The notes under the pieces: model-generated
What the model saw: only the letters and a program-made list of their open reading frames with translations
Databases searched by the model: none
Told to the model about the DNA's origin: nothing
Shown: one piece after another, positions 51,944 through 60,516 of the stretch
How positions within the stretch are numbered: position 1 is the first letter of the stretch
Layout of the letters: each line of letters begins with the position of its first letter
Made by a program: the position numbers and the translations under genes
DNA from: Spirosoma utsteinense
Lineage (GTDB): Bacteria; Bacteroidota; Bacteroidia; Cytophagales; Spirosomataceae
Reading direction: 5' to 3'
NCBI RefSeq assembly: GCF_014282275.1
Contig: NZ_VFIA01000027.1
Location: 27,975-91,974, forward strand
Length of the DNA: 64,000 bases

Positions 51944-52321
51944 ATGGATTTTCGTGATAAACAAGCCATATACCTGCAAATCGCTGAGTACGTTAGTGAG
52001 CAGATTTTGTTGGGCCGCTGGACAGCGGGCGACCGGATTCCGTCTGTTCGTGAACTGGCCGCCGAGCTGGAGGTGAACCCCAACACCGTAATGCGTACCT
52101 ACGAGTTTCTGAGCCAGCAAGGCGTTATCGCTAACAAGCGAGGCATTGGCTATTTCCCCGCCGACGAGGCCCTCGATAAAATTCGCGCTTTTCGGCGTGA
52201 GCAGTTTTTGCAGAACGATTTACCCCAGTTCTTCAAAAACCTGACCCTACTCGGAATTGATCTGAACGAGATTCAGACCCGCTACGACGATTATGTTAAC
52301 GCTAACACCCACATACGATGA
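51944..52321 (+). CDS. GntR-family transcription regulator (YtrA-type)
   Basis: 125 residues. The winged helix RWTAGDRIPSVRELAAELEV is followed by NPNTVMRTYEFLSQQGVI, the standard GntR DNA-binding pattern. There is only a short C-terminal tail, as in the YtrA subgroup. It probably represses its own operon through the GTGTA-N12-TACAC site at 50201-50222. Confidence 0.92.
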   Translation: MDFRDKQAIYLQIAEYVSEQILLGRWTAGDRIPSVRELAAELEVNPNTVMRTYEFLSQQGVIANKRGIGYFPADEALDKIRAFRREQFLQNDLPQFFKNLTLLGIDLNEIQTRYDDYVNANTHIR

Positions 52322-53004
52322 AAACAAGCCATATATTATTGGGCATCATAACGATTGTAACCCTGACGGGTATGGTGGCAACAGACGTATTGCTCAAGCA
52401 GCAGTTCGATAAACTGGACTGGTCCAATCCTAATCAGGACTTCGAACGCCGTCCGTTACCGACAGCGTCGCATCTGGTAATCGACGCATCCCCCGCGGCC
52501 GAAATTGTCGTTGAGGGTAATGTCAAAACGGCCACTGCACTGGTGAACCCAGCTTACGGATTGCTGTATCACACTCGCCAGCAAGGCGACACGTTGTTTA
52601 TTACGTTTACGCCCGATTACGAAGGCGAACACCAGCCCAGGAACGATGCTTTCCATGAATTAGGCGTAGGGTTGTTGTTACAGTTGCCAACGGTACGTAG
52701 CCTGCGGATAACCAATGGGCGATTGACCCTGAAACATGTTTCTACCCCCGATCTGGCCCTATCGCTTCGAAACACCCGATTACGTACCAACCATATGACA
52801 GTCTCCGGCCCACTATCTCTGTCGATAAGCCAGCATAGTTTTGCCGTTTTGGGTACCGATCGCTACCAGTCGCTGCGGCTGGTCGTTCAGGATTCGAGCG
52901 GGGTGCAACTCAACAATACAGATTACGAAACATTTCTGCCCACTATTTCGCCGAATGCCGAAGTGGCGTTGTCGGGTCAGGCGTTGCGATGGTTAGCCAA
53001 ATAG
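52318..53004 (+). CDS. Membrane-anchored protein of unknown function in the ABC operon
   Basis: 228 residues. An N-terminal hydrophobic anchor (ILLGIITIVTLTGMVATDVL) is followed by a beta-rich part with parallel-helix character (LRITNGRLTLKHVSTPDLAL, LRTNHMTVSGPLSLSIS), reminiscent of DUF2807 auto-adhesin-like proteins. It overlaps gntR by four bases and so belongs to the same four-gene operon; role unknown. Confidence 0.75.
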   Translation: MKTSHILLGIITIVTLTGMVATDVLLKQQFDKLDWSNPNQDFERRPLPTASHLVIDASPAAEIVVEGNVKTATALVNPAYGLLYHTRQQGDTLFITFTPDYEGEHQPRNDAFHELGVGLLLQLPTVRSLRITNGRLTLKHVSTPDLALSLRNTRLRTNHMTVSGPLSLSISQHSFAVLGTDRYQSLRLVVQDSSGVQLNNTDYETFLPTISPNAEVALSGQALRWLAK

Positions 53005-53039
53005 CGTTTACATTCACTGCATAGGGCCGACGGTTGCTA

Positions 53040-54461
53040 TTACACGTTGTATGAGTCCGGTAATTTTGTTGACTCAGCATCTGAGGAACTGCCGGATGAC
53101 GCAGGCTGTCTATAAACAACGGGCAGGGTAACCCGAAACGTTGTTCCTTTGCCAACGACCGATTCAACTGATATATGACCCCGGTGGAGTTGAATAATGC
53201 GGTGGGTCAAAGCCAGACCAATACCGTGGCCATTAATGGTCATGGTATTGTTGGATCGGTAAAAGGGCTCGAAAATGTGCGGTAAATCGGCCGTTGAAAT
53301 GCCAGAGCCGGTATCACTGACGGTTACCTGAAGCTGGCTGGCACCGGGAGCAATACGGACCGACACGCGCCCATTGGCCGAATATTTACATCCGTTTTCC
53401 ATCAGGTTCAGGAAAGCCGTTTGTAATAAGGATTCTTCGGCCATAATTAGCAGGTCTTCTTCCTGATCCGGTAAGTTCACAAAATCGATGTCGATCTGAC
53501 AGGCCGGCTTGTTGCTGACAAGCTGGCTCTGTGCCTGCCAGAGTAGTTCGTCGAGCCGGGTGGGCAGGTAATGAAGTGTAGTGGCATCGGAGCTGGCGCG
53601 GGCCAGCTCGAGCAGGCTGTTGACAAGCCGGATCATACTCTTAACCTCGTCGAGGAGGGCGTCGAACGCCTGTTCATACTCACCCGTGGAGCGTGCATGC
53701 AGGCGTGTAACTTCAATTTGCCCCATCATCACGGTCAGGGGGGTACGCAACTCGTGAGAAGCGTGCGAAACAAAGCTTCGCTGCGAGACAAATGCTTCTT
53801 CAAGCCGACTGAGCAGATCGTTGAACGTACGGGCCAGGTACGCTAATTCGTCGCGCTGTCGACCCACGTGCAGCCGCATGTGAATATTGGTGGCCGAGAT
53901 GGCGTTTACCTGCTTGATCAGTTCGGCAACGGGCCGCAGGGCATCGGTAGCAAATAAATAACCGGCAATACCAACAATGGCTAGACTCAATAGCCAACCC
54001 GAAAAAAGAATTTCCCGCAGTCGATCGAGCTTACTGAATCCGTAACGGTCGTTGCCGGATGCTACAACGATCAGTGCTTCTTTCCGTGCATTGACATAGC
54101 GAACGCCAACCGCTTCCCGGTCGCCTGTACGCAGGTATTTAGGGTGGTTTAGACTGATGGTACGCAGGAAAAAGGGGGTTATCGAAAAACGAGGGCGTTT
54201 GCTTTCCTGATTGTACAAAACCGCCCCACGTTCATTGTAAATGGTTACCTGCTCATCGGCCATAACCGGCAAATCCGCTCTGGGTACTTCACCAACATCT
54301 TCCCGCAATCGCACTGTTAGAAAGGCTTTTTCCTCAAGGCGCTGTTGAAATTCCTGCTGCCGGAACTGGTCATACAAGTAATAGACCGATACCGTAAACA
54401 GCAGCAGGATCGAAGCAACGAGCAGCACAAACAGCAGCGTCAGGCGAGTCCGGATGTTCAT
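53040..54461 (-). CDS. Sensor histidine kinase
   Basis: 473 residues. Two membrane helices (~8-29 and ~155-175) flank a ~125-residue periplasmic part, then HAMP (ATDALRPVAELIKQVNAISA), HisKA with His236 in SHASHELRTPLTVMMG, and HATPase with LMENGCKYSANGRV, DTGSGIS and GHGIGLAL. It overlaps the response regulator by four bases. The signal is unknown. Confidence 0.95.
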   Translation of the reverse strand: MNIRTRLTLLFVLLVASILLLFTVSVYYLYDQFRQQEFQQRLEEKAFLTVRLREDVGEVPRADLPVMADEQVTIYNERGAVLYNQESKRPRFSITPFFLRTISLNHPKYLRTGDREAVGVRYVNARKEALIVVASGNDRYGFSKLDRLREILFSGWLLSLAIVGIAGYLFATDALRPVAELIKQVNAISATNIHMRLHVGRQRDELAYLARTFNDLLSRLEEAFVSQRSFVSHASHELRTPLTVMMGQIEVTRLHARSTGEYEQAFDALLDEVKSMIRLVNSLLELARASSDATTLHYLPTRLDELLWQAQSQLVSNKPACQIDIDFVNLPDQEEDLLIMAEESLLQTAFLNLMENGCKYSANGRVSVRIAPGASQLQVTVSDTGSGISTADLPHIFEPFYRSNNTMTINGHGIGLALTHRIIQLHRGHISVESVVGKGTTFRVTLPVVYRQPASSGSSSDAESTKLPDSYNV

Positions 54462-55135
54462 TCCTCTTTCAGCATATAGCCCATACCGATCACGGTATGA
54501 ATAAGTTTTTGAGGAAAGTCTTTGTCGATTTTCTTACGCAGGAAGTTTACGTACACGTCGATAACATTCGTACCGGTGTCGAAATGGATATCCCACACTT
54601 TCTCGGCAATATCGACCCGTGAGACCACCCGGCCCCGATTGCGCATCAGGTAATCGAGCAGGCCAAATTCTTTGGCTGTCAACTCAATACGTCTATCGCC
54701 CCGGCGGGCTACTTTTTCGTTCAGGTCCAGTTCCAGATCAGCTACTTTCAGCACGTTGCTCTGTAATCCTGAGTCGGAACTTCGCTTGGTGAGCGCCCGA
54801 AGACGGGCCATCAGCTCCCGAAACTCGAAGGGTTTAACCAGGTAATCGTCGGCACCGGCTTCAAATCCCATGAGTTTGTCATCCATCGATCCCATAGCAG
54901 TCAGCATCAGTACCGGTGTCCTGATTCGTTCCTGGCGCAGTGATTGTACGATATCGAAACCATTCATTTTGGGTAGGTTGACATCCAATACAATGACATC
55001 ATAGGCGTTGTTGAGCGCCATTGTGCGGCCCATCTGTCCATCGAAAGCAACGTCAACTTCACATGACTGCTCTTCCAGTCCTTTCTTAACAAATGACGCC
55101 AGTTTTGGCTCATCTTCTACCACTAGGATTTTCAT
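54458..55135 (-). CDS. OmpR-family response regulator
   Basis: 225 residues from ATG 55135. The receiver domain has the acidic pair at E7/D8, the phosphoacceptor Asp51 in VIVLDVNLPKMNG, and the conserved Lys in DDYLVKPFEF. The C-terminal winged helix includes LTAKEFGLLDYLMRNRGRVV and GTNVIDVYVNFLRKKID. It is the partner of the kinase at 53040. Confidence 0.96.
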   Translation of the reverse strand: MKILVVEDEPKLASFVKKGLEEQSCEVDVAFDGQMGRTMALNNAYDVIVLDVNLPKMNGFDIVQSLRQERIRTPVLMLTAMGSMDDKLMGFEAGADDYLVKPFEFRELMARLRALTKRSSDSGLQSNVLKVADLELDLNEKVARRGDRRIELTAKEFGLLDYLMRNRGRVVSRVDIAEKVWDIHFDTGTNVIDVYVNFLRKKIDKDFPQKLIHTVIGMGYMLKEE

Positions 55136-55213
55136 ATCGGCAACATACACAGGGCTTGGTTCATTTAAAAACGTCGATTCGGTTTATTAGTTACCGAACT
55201 TGTTAAAAAGAAG

Positions 55214-55252
55214 CTAACTGCCTCTTCTAGTGTATGTTTGTTAGGCAGTTAG
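55214..55252 (-). repeat. 10-bp inverted repeat in the response regulator leader
   Basis: CTAACTGCCT (55214-55223) pairs with AGGCAGTTAG (55243-55252). It may be an operator or structured leader for the two-component operon. Confidence 0.4.
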
Positions 55253-55270
55253 GGAAGAGCAGCCTACAAA

Positions 55271-55299
55271 AAAGCCGCTCCGAAGATCGGGGCGGCTTT
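55271..55299 (-). terminator. Terminator with no obvious gene
   Basis: 12-bp stem (55271-55282 with 55288-55299), loop AAGAT, and TTTTTT after it on the minus strand. The nearest minus gene ends 263 bp away. This 411-bp gap (55151-55561) has no ORF I can defend; a small RNA ending here is possible. Confidence 0.75.
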
Positions 55300-55561
55300 C
55301 CGCTTCTATCCACACCATTTCAAGACTGGCGACCGGGTGGCCACCAAATCTTGATGTTCAACCTTCCCTTTGTAAAAGGACCTTTATGCTAAACTAAGCA
55401 ATTTCTTTAGCGGTAAACGTGAGTCTGTTCACCGCACTGCTATCACTCTACTAAGTTGGTGATACTTTGTATAATAAACGTTAACATTGGGTTGAAAATT
55501 ATTTAACGTATCAAATTATATAGTATCCAGCGGCTAAGAGAGCTATTTTTTAAAGTACGGC

Positions 55562-56137
55562 TTATTCTGTGGGGGTTTTCTCCTCGATCGCCCGGGTTAG
55601 CCTGCCATACCATTCTTCACCGTACGCGCGGATAAGTGCCTCACGCACAAACTTGTAGATAGGTACATTCAACTGTTCGCCGAAGCCACAGGCCGGACTA
55701 CAAATTGGCCAACGATCGTAGTTAAGTGCATGAAATGATTCGTATTTTGTAATGCGAATAGGATAAAGGTGACATGAGATTGGCTTTTTCCAGTCAACTT
55801 TACCATCGTTATACGCTTCTTCAATGCCGCACTTCAAAATGCCACGGTCGTTCCAGGTGGCATATACACATTCGCGGCCACCAACGGTGCTGGTTACGTA
55901 ACCCCCGTCACCATCGGATTCGTACCCGCCCTGTTGTTCGATAACCCGGATTCCTTCGGGAGAGAGATACGGTTTCACATCCTCGTAAATACGATCCAGC
56001 ATAGCCGGTTCATCGCCCTCGAGGGGAGCGCCCATGTCACCTTCCACGCAGCAGGCTCCTTTGCATTTGTCCAGGTTACAGACGAAAAACTTTTCAGCTA
56101 CGTCGTCACTGATGCAGGTATTGTCTAATAAAATCAT
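55562..56137 (-). CDS. DUF3109 family protein (cysteine-rich)
   Basis: 191 residues. CNLDKCKGACCVEGDMGAPL near the N-terminus, then ECVYATW, CGIEEAY, ISCHLYPIR and ICSPACGFG give the ten or so conserved cysteines of this family, which may bind a metal cluster (zinc or Fe-S). Bacteroidota-wide, function unknown. Monocistronic. Confidence 0.88.
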   Translation of the reverse strand: MILLDNTCISDDVAEKFFVCNLDKCKGACCVEGDMGAPLEGDEPAMLDRIYEDVKPYLSPEGIRVIEQQGGYESDGDGGYVTSTVGGRECVYATWNDRGILKCGIEEAYNDGKVDWKKPISCHLYPIRITKYESFHALNYDRWPICSPACGFGEQLNVPIYKFVREALIRAYGEEWYGRLTRAIEEKTPTE

Positions 56138-56240
56138 GGTTGTAAAGCGATTGAAAATCGACCTGTCTGCCTAACCGGGTCTGGCTAACAGGTACGCTCT
56201 GTAAAGATACGAAGCAACCCGCAATGGTGGTCATCAGTAA

Positions 56241-56276
56241 AAAGCCGTTGATCCCTACTGTGGAACCAACGGCTTT
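56241..56276 (-). terminator. Terminator of the LysM gene
   Basis: A 10-bp stem AAAGCCGTTG / CAACGGCTTT (56241-56250 with 56267-56276) with an inner 3-bp stem; on the minus strand TTTTTAC follows. Confidence 0.85.
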
Positions 56277-56300
56277 CTGTGGACAACAATGGGCTAAACG

Positions 56301-58682
56301 TTACTTTACGATTTTAATTTTTTGACCTTCTTTCACCCCAACGTCGGTCAAGTTGTTCCATTCCTGGATCTGCTCGATGGTGACATCATATATTTTTGAT
56401 ATCCTGAACATGGTTTCACCTTTCGCTACGGTATGGTAGGAGACGCCCGTTGAGGTTGTCTCTGCCGATTGGGCGGGCTTCGTTGCCGCTGTAGCTTTCA
56501 CCGTAAGTTTCTGGCCTGTAGCCAGCACATCGTTGGTTGTGCGGTTGTTCAGCGTCAATAACTCGTCGACGGTCAGGCCATACTGCCGGGAAATGCTGTA
56601 GTAGGTTTGTCCGGGTTCGACCGTATGGGAAGTAGCCGAGCGGTCAACCGGTGTCGATACCGTAGCGGTAGAGCGACTACCCGCCGGGGTACTTCCTTTG
56701 GGCTCGGTCACGGCCACCTCTGCCGGTCTCTCGCGCGATTCGCTTTTGATAACGGCTGGCGCGGCTGGACGGGGAGGAGCTTTAGCCGGTACCGTCAGCG
56801 ATCCATCAGCCTGTTGTTCCCGTGGACCATCGTAGCGACCCCGTTCTATCGTTGGCTGGTTCACGTCAGAGGATGCTTTGGCGGGCTGGCTGCGGGTGGG
56901 TTCATCCATAACCAGAGTGGGTTCCGAAGCCGTGCTCTCCCGGCCCGATGATTGGGCTGCTGCCGGGGGATACAAAGGCCGGGTAGTTGCCGTTTTGGGT
57001 CGGCTGACTGGTTCTGCCGGGCTGGCTGAGGGGTCGGTTTCTGTCGAACGTACAATCACCACCCGCTGTGACCCATCGGCGTCGGTCGATGCCGAACCAC
57101 CCGCAGAGGGGCGCGTAACCGGAGCCGACTGGCGGGCCGGACGCGCTGGCTCCGTCCGTTGAACGGTTGCCGGTTCCGATGTGCCATCATTTGGTGTCAC
57201 TCCGCCACCTACCAGTTTGGGCTGGTATAGTTTACGCTCAGATGGCTTGCGTGGAATATCGTCGCTGCCTGTGACAGAACGGGATGCGCTGCGTTCGGGT
57301 GATGTAGCCGCTACCACATCGGCAACCGACGGGCTGGGCGTCTGGTCATATACCGGAGCAGTAGGGGAGTTGATGATTTCAACGGGTTTATTGCTGGGCC
57401 GACGCTCGCGGAGCCACATGACCCGGCCAACCGCTAACTTTTGTATCCGGTCCAATCGGTTGAAACGCATCAGCTTCTTGAGTCGCAGCGCATAACGCTG
57501 GGAGATACTGCGGGAGGTTTCGCCCTCCCGAACCGTATGAAAAGGGACCAGTGCTTTCTTTCGCTTTTTGGCCAGATAATAAACATCGTTGGTGATGACA
57601 GGATCGCTGTCGCTCATGTCGTTGTACCGCAGGAAACTCGACAGGCTGATTTTTGCCTTCCGGGCCAGCGATGCGGCATTATCACCAGCCTGAGCCTGAA
57701 TACCGGGTAGTCCATTGATCTCGTACAGAACAGGGCTGTTCTTGCCGGCTGAACCGCCCGAAACCCGGCGTAGTACAGGAAACCCTACATCGTTCTGTAC
57801 GAAGTTGGGCGTTTTCCGGCCGCTCACACTGACAATTTTCTGGCGTATGTCGTTGATCTGGTCGTTCAGTACCGGAATCGCCATTACGTAGGCTTTATCG
57901 GTAGGCACCGTTTCGCCCAGCACCCAGCGGTTGTATTTGCGGAGTTCGAACTCATCGACATTCAGCTCTTCGGCAATGGCAGGTATCGTCTTCCCGCCAC
58001 CGCTGGGGTATTCGATCAGCGCAAAGCGATTGCTGGCCTGGTGGAATTTGAGCGCGCTTTCAATGGCAATTTTATGCGCGAAAAAGCGCAGTATGTAGCG
58101 GTCGGTCCGGCCGTCGAGGGTAAGCTCACGGGCGTAGGACCAATCGGGCGGAACCAGTTTGGTAATGCCCGTTGCCCCCAGGTAATAGGAGTATAGCGAA
58201 GCAACCCAGTTGTTGAACTGACCATTGCTCTTTTTAAGGTATCTGGCTGCCCCGCGCGTCGACCCTGTAATGCTTTTGCGCTCATCGATTTCATCATCGA
58301 CCCGCAGTCCGTTACCGATGGCGGTTTCGCGCTTGAATTGCCAGTAGCCTACTGCCGACGAGGACGAAACCGCATCGGGCGTAAGTGAGCTCTCCTGAAC
58401 CGCGAGGTACTTGAAATCGGCCGGTACATCTTCGTCGATCAGAATGGATTCGATCATGGGGAAGTACAGCGCCACCCGGTCAAGTTTAGCGGTCCAGTAT
58501 TGCCGGTTGGCCAGCAGGGCGTTAACGTCCTGCTGAATGATGCGCTGGGCGTCGGCGTCGAAGCGTACCGATATATCGGCAAAGGTTACCTGAGTTGGAA
58601 CAGCTGGTGTTGAGCCCTGGGCCAACACATTGAAACCAATCAGGAGTAAGAGTAGGGTTAGGGAGTACGATCTTTTCTGCAT
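56301..58682 (-). CDS. Lytic transglycosylase with LysM domains (MltD-like)
   Basis: 793 residues. Signal peptide (SYSLTLLLLLIGFNVLAQ), then an SLT (lysozyme-like) domain with the catalytic Glu in LAVQESSLTPDAVSSSSAV and GYWQFKRETAI. LysM-like repeats follow at ~330-420 and two clear ones at the end (VEPGQTYYSISRQYGLTVDE and VAKGETMFRISKIYDVTIEQ). Residues ~450-690 are a Pro/Ser/Thr/Arg-rich linker. It cleaves peptidoglycan in the periplasm. Follows the methyltransferase by 10 bp. Confidence 0.9.
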   Translation of the reverse strand: MQKRSYSLTLLLLLIGFNVLAQGSTPAVPTQVTFADISVRFDADAQRIIQQDVNALLANRQYWTAKLDRVALYFPMIESILIDEDVPADFKYLAVQESSLTPDAVSSSSAVGYWQFKRETAIGNGLRVDDEIDERKSITGSTRGAARYLKKSNGQFNNWVASLYSYYLGATGITKLVPPDWSYARELTLDGRTDRYILRFFAHKIAIESALKFHQASNRFALIEYPSGGGKTIPAIAEELNVDEFELRKYNRWVLGETVPTDKAYVMAIPVLNDQINDIRQKIVSVSGRKTPNFVQNDVGFPVLRRVSGGSAGKNSPVLYEINGLPGIQAQAGDNAASLARKAKISLSSFLRYNDMSDSDPVITNDVYYLAKKRKKALVPFHTVREGETSRSISQRYALRLKKLMRFNRLDRIQKLAVGRVMWLRERRPSNKPVEIINSPTAPVYDQTPSPSVADVVAATSPERSASRSVTGSDDIPRKPSERKLYQPKLVGGGVTPNDGTSEPATVQRTEPARPARQSAPVTRPSAGGSASTDADGSQRVVIVRSTETDPSASPAEPVSRPKTATTRPLYPPAAAQSSGRESTASEPTLVMDEPTRSQPAKASSDVNQPTIERGRYDGPREQQADGSLTVPAKAPPRPAAPAVIKSESRERPAEVAVTEPKGSTPAGSRSTATVSTPVDRSATSHTVEPGQTYYSISRQYGLTVDELLTLNNRTTNDVLATGQKLTVKATAATKPAQSAETTSTGVSYHTVAKGETMFRISKIYDVTIEQIQEWNNLTDVGVKEGQKIKIVK

Positions 58683-58692
58683 GTGTCAATAA

Positions 58693-59334
58693 CTAAGATT
58701 TACGAATCATCATAATGCCGTCACGAATGGGCAAGAGCACATTGTCAACGCGTGGATCATCCTGAATTTTTTTGTTGAAAGCCAGCACAGCGGCTGTATC
58801 CTGATCGGTTGATTTGACTGTGTCAATAACCTTGCCACTCCATAGGACGTTGTCAACCAGCAGCAGTCCACCCGGCCGCAGGCTATCGATAACCAAGTCG
58901 AAGTATAAGGCGTTGTTCCGTTTGTCGGCGTCGATGAAGATCAGGTCGAAGGTTTCATCAAGTGTCGGAATAACGTCCGCAGCATAGCCGATCCGCAACT
59001 CTATTCTATCGTTCAGGGGCGATTGCTGCCAGTAAGAGCGAGCGAACGATTCGAGTTCCTCGTTGTGGTCGATGGTAATAAGCCGACCGTCGCTGGTCAG
59101 TCCTTCGGCGAGGCACAAGGCTGAATAACCGGTATAGGTGCCGATCTCTAAAATACGCCGGGGCCGAATCAGATGGGCAATCATGGATAGAAACCGGCCC
59201 TGAAGGTGACCTGACAGCATACGGGGTGCCATCACGTGGGCGCGGGTATTCCGGCTGAGTCGGCTGAGTAACTCCGTTTCGGGTGAGGTGTGCGCTTCGG
59301 CGTAAGCGGTAAGGTCAGCGGGCAAAAAATCCAT
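58693..59334 (-). CDS. O-methyltransferase (class I SAM, catechol/caffeoyl-CoA type)
   Basis: 213 residues. The SAM site ILEIGTYTGYSALCLAEGL (motif I), RLITIDHNEELESFAR (motif II), LIFIDADKRNNALYFDLVID and GGLLLVDNVLWSGKV with metal-binding Asp residues are those of the COMT-like family. It methylates a catechol or related phenol. A 16-bp perfect palindrome lies just upstream of its start. Confidence 0.9.
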   Translation of the reverse strand: MDFLPADLTAYAEAHTSPETELLSRLSRNTRAHVMAPRMLSGHLQGRFLSMIAHLIRPRRILEIGTYTGYSALCLAEGLTSDGRLITIDHNEELESFARSYWQQSPLNDRIELRIGYAADVIPTLDETFDLIFIDADKRNNALYFDLVIDSLRPGGLLLVDNVLWSGKVIDTVKSTDQDTAAVLAFNKKIQDDPRVDNVLLPIRDGIMMIRKS

Positions 59335-59352
59335 TCGGGCTTCCTACCCATA

Positions 59353-59368
59353 TAGCTACCGGTAGCTA
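59353..59368. promoter_or_regulatory. 16-bp perfect palindrome TAGCTACCGGTAGCTA
   Basis: An exact dyad without spacer, 19 bp upstream of the methyltransferase start; candidate binding site for a dimeric regulator. Confidence 0.4.
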
Positions 59369-59471
59369 CATAGGCGATGGGCTGGTTTAAGTAAAAGTAG
59401 TTGTTTTCAGGGAATCAACGCCTAAAATGAGATCGTAGTACGAAAAAAATGAACTTAAGCTGTTCAACGGT

Positions 59472-59834
59472 CTACTCCTCGAAGGCCGATGCCCGAAGCA
59501 TATCCAGCGTGACGTATTGCAAGGCTCGCTCGTGCGTACAGGCCAGTAGTACGGGTGGGGCCATTCCTGCCTCATATGCTTCACGCCAGCGCAGGGCACA
59601 CAGGCACCAGCGGTCGCCGGGCTTTAAACCGGGAAACTGATACGCTGGCTGGGGTGTGGTCAGATCATTGCCCCGGCTCAGGGTGAAACTCAGAAAGGAT
59701 TCGGTAACAATAGCGCAGATAACATGGCGACCCTGATCCTGGTCGTCTGTACGGCAAAAGCCGTCGCGGTAAAAACCGGTCACTGGGTTGGAACAACAGC
59801 CGCCCAGATCGGAACCCAGTACGTTTTTCTGCAT
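59472..59834 (-). CDS. DUF2237 family protein
   Basis: 120 residues. QKNVLGSDLGGCCSNPVTGF and GDRWCLCALRWREAYEAG with the conserved Cys residues identify this small family, spread through bacteria without a known role. Between dtd and the methyltransferase on the same strand. Confidence 0.85.
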   Translation of the reverse strand: MQKNVLGSDLGGCCSNPVTGFYRDGFCRTDDQDQGRHVICAIVTESFLSFTLSRGNDLTTPQPAYQFPGLKPGDRWCLCALRWREAYEAGMAPPVLLACTHERALQYVTLDMLRASAFEE

Positions 59835-59910
59835 AATGACAACGGTTTACGGGTTGGATGGCGTAGCGGGATGATGCTGGTAGAGACACCAGCCCGCTAC
59901 GCCATAATAG

Positions 59911-60363
59911 TCACTGCCGGTTTTTTGAGTCGATCAGGATCGTTACCGGTCCATCGTTGAGCAGATTGACTTTCATGTCAGCTCCGAACACACCCGTTTG
60001 AATCGGCTTACCCAGGTCGTGAGTCAACTGGGCAATCATCTGTTCGTAAAGTGGCGTTGCCAGTTCGGGTCGGGCGGCCTCGGTAAAGCCGGGTCGGTTG
60101 CCTTTTTTCGTGCTGGAGTGGAGGGTAAACTGGCTGATCAACAGAATATCTCCTCCCACGGAAGTAAGGTCAAGGTTCATTTTATCGTCGGCATCGTTGA
60201 AAATGCGCATACCCACAATTTTTTTGCTGAGCCAGTCGACGTCTTCTTGGGTGTCGGTATGGGTGACGCCCAGCAACACCAGAAATCCGATCCCAATTTG
60301 CCCGTTTACCTGGTTGTTTATGGTCACGGAAGCCTGCGAAACGCGCTGAATAACGGCAATCAT
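59911..60363 (-). CDS. dtd: D-aminoacyl-tRNA deacylase
   Basis: 150 residues. The two DTD signatures are present: the active-site loop SQFTLHSSTKKGNRPGF near residue 80 and the C-terminal cross-subunit NDGPVTILIDS (Gly-cisPro-type loop). It removes D-amino acids from tRNA. DUF2237 follows after 76 bp. Confidence 0.95.
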   Translation of the reverse strand: MIAVIQRVSQASVTINNQVNGQIGIGFLVLLGVTHTDTQEDVDWLSKKIVGMRIFNDADDKMNLDLTSVGGDILLISQFTLHSSTKKGNRPGFTEAARPELATPLYEQMIAQLTHDLGKPIQTGVFGADMKVNLLNDGPVTILIDSKNRQ

Positions 60364-60415
60364 TTGAACAGCAGTTTATGAACGAATACCCGGTCAGCCA
60401 AAGGCAAAACGGGCT

Positions 60416-60423
60416 CAAAAATA
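60416..60423 (-). promoter_or_regulatory. Probable -7 box of dtd
   Basis: The minus strand reads TATTTTTG, a perfect TAnnTTTG; -33 has TCG rather than TTG at the expected spacing. Confidence 0.4.
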
Positions 60424-60516
60424 AGGATCAGGGAGCAGATGCCGAAACACCTACGTCTCCAGTCTATTGACTGGCCCTCTTTCTGGGATTGACAGCGCCC
60501 TCGGGGTGGTACTGCA

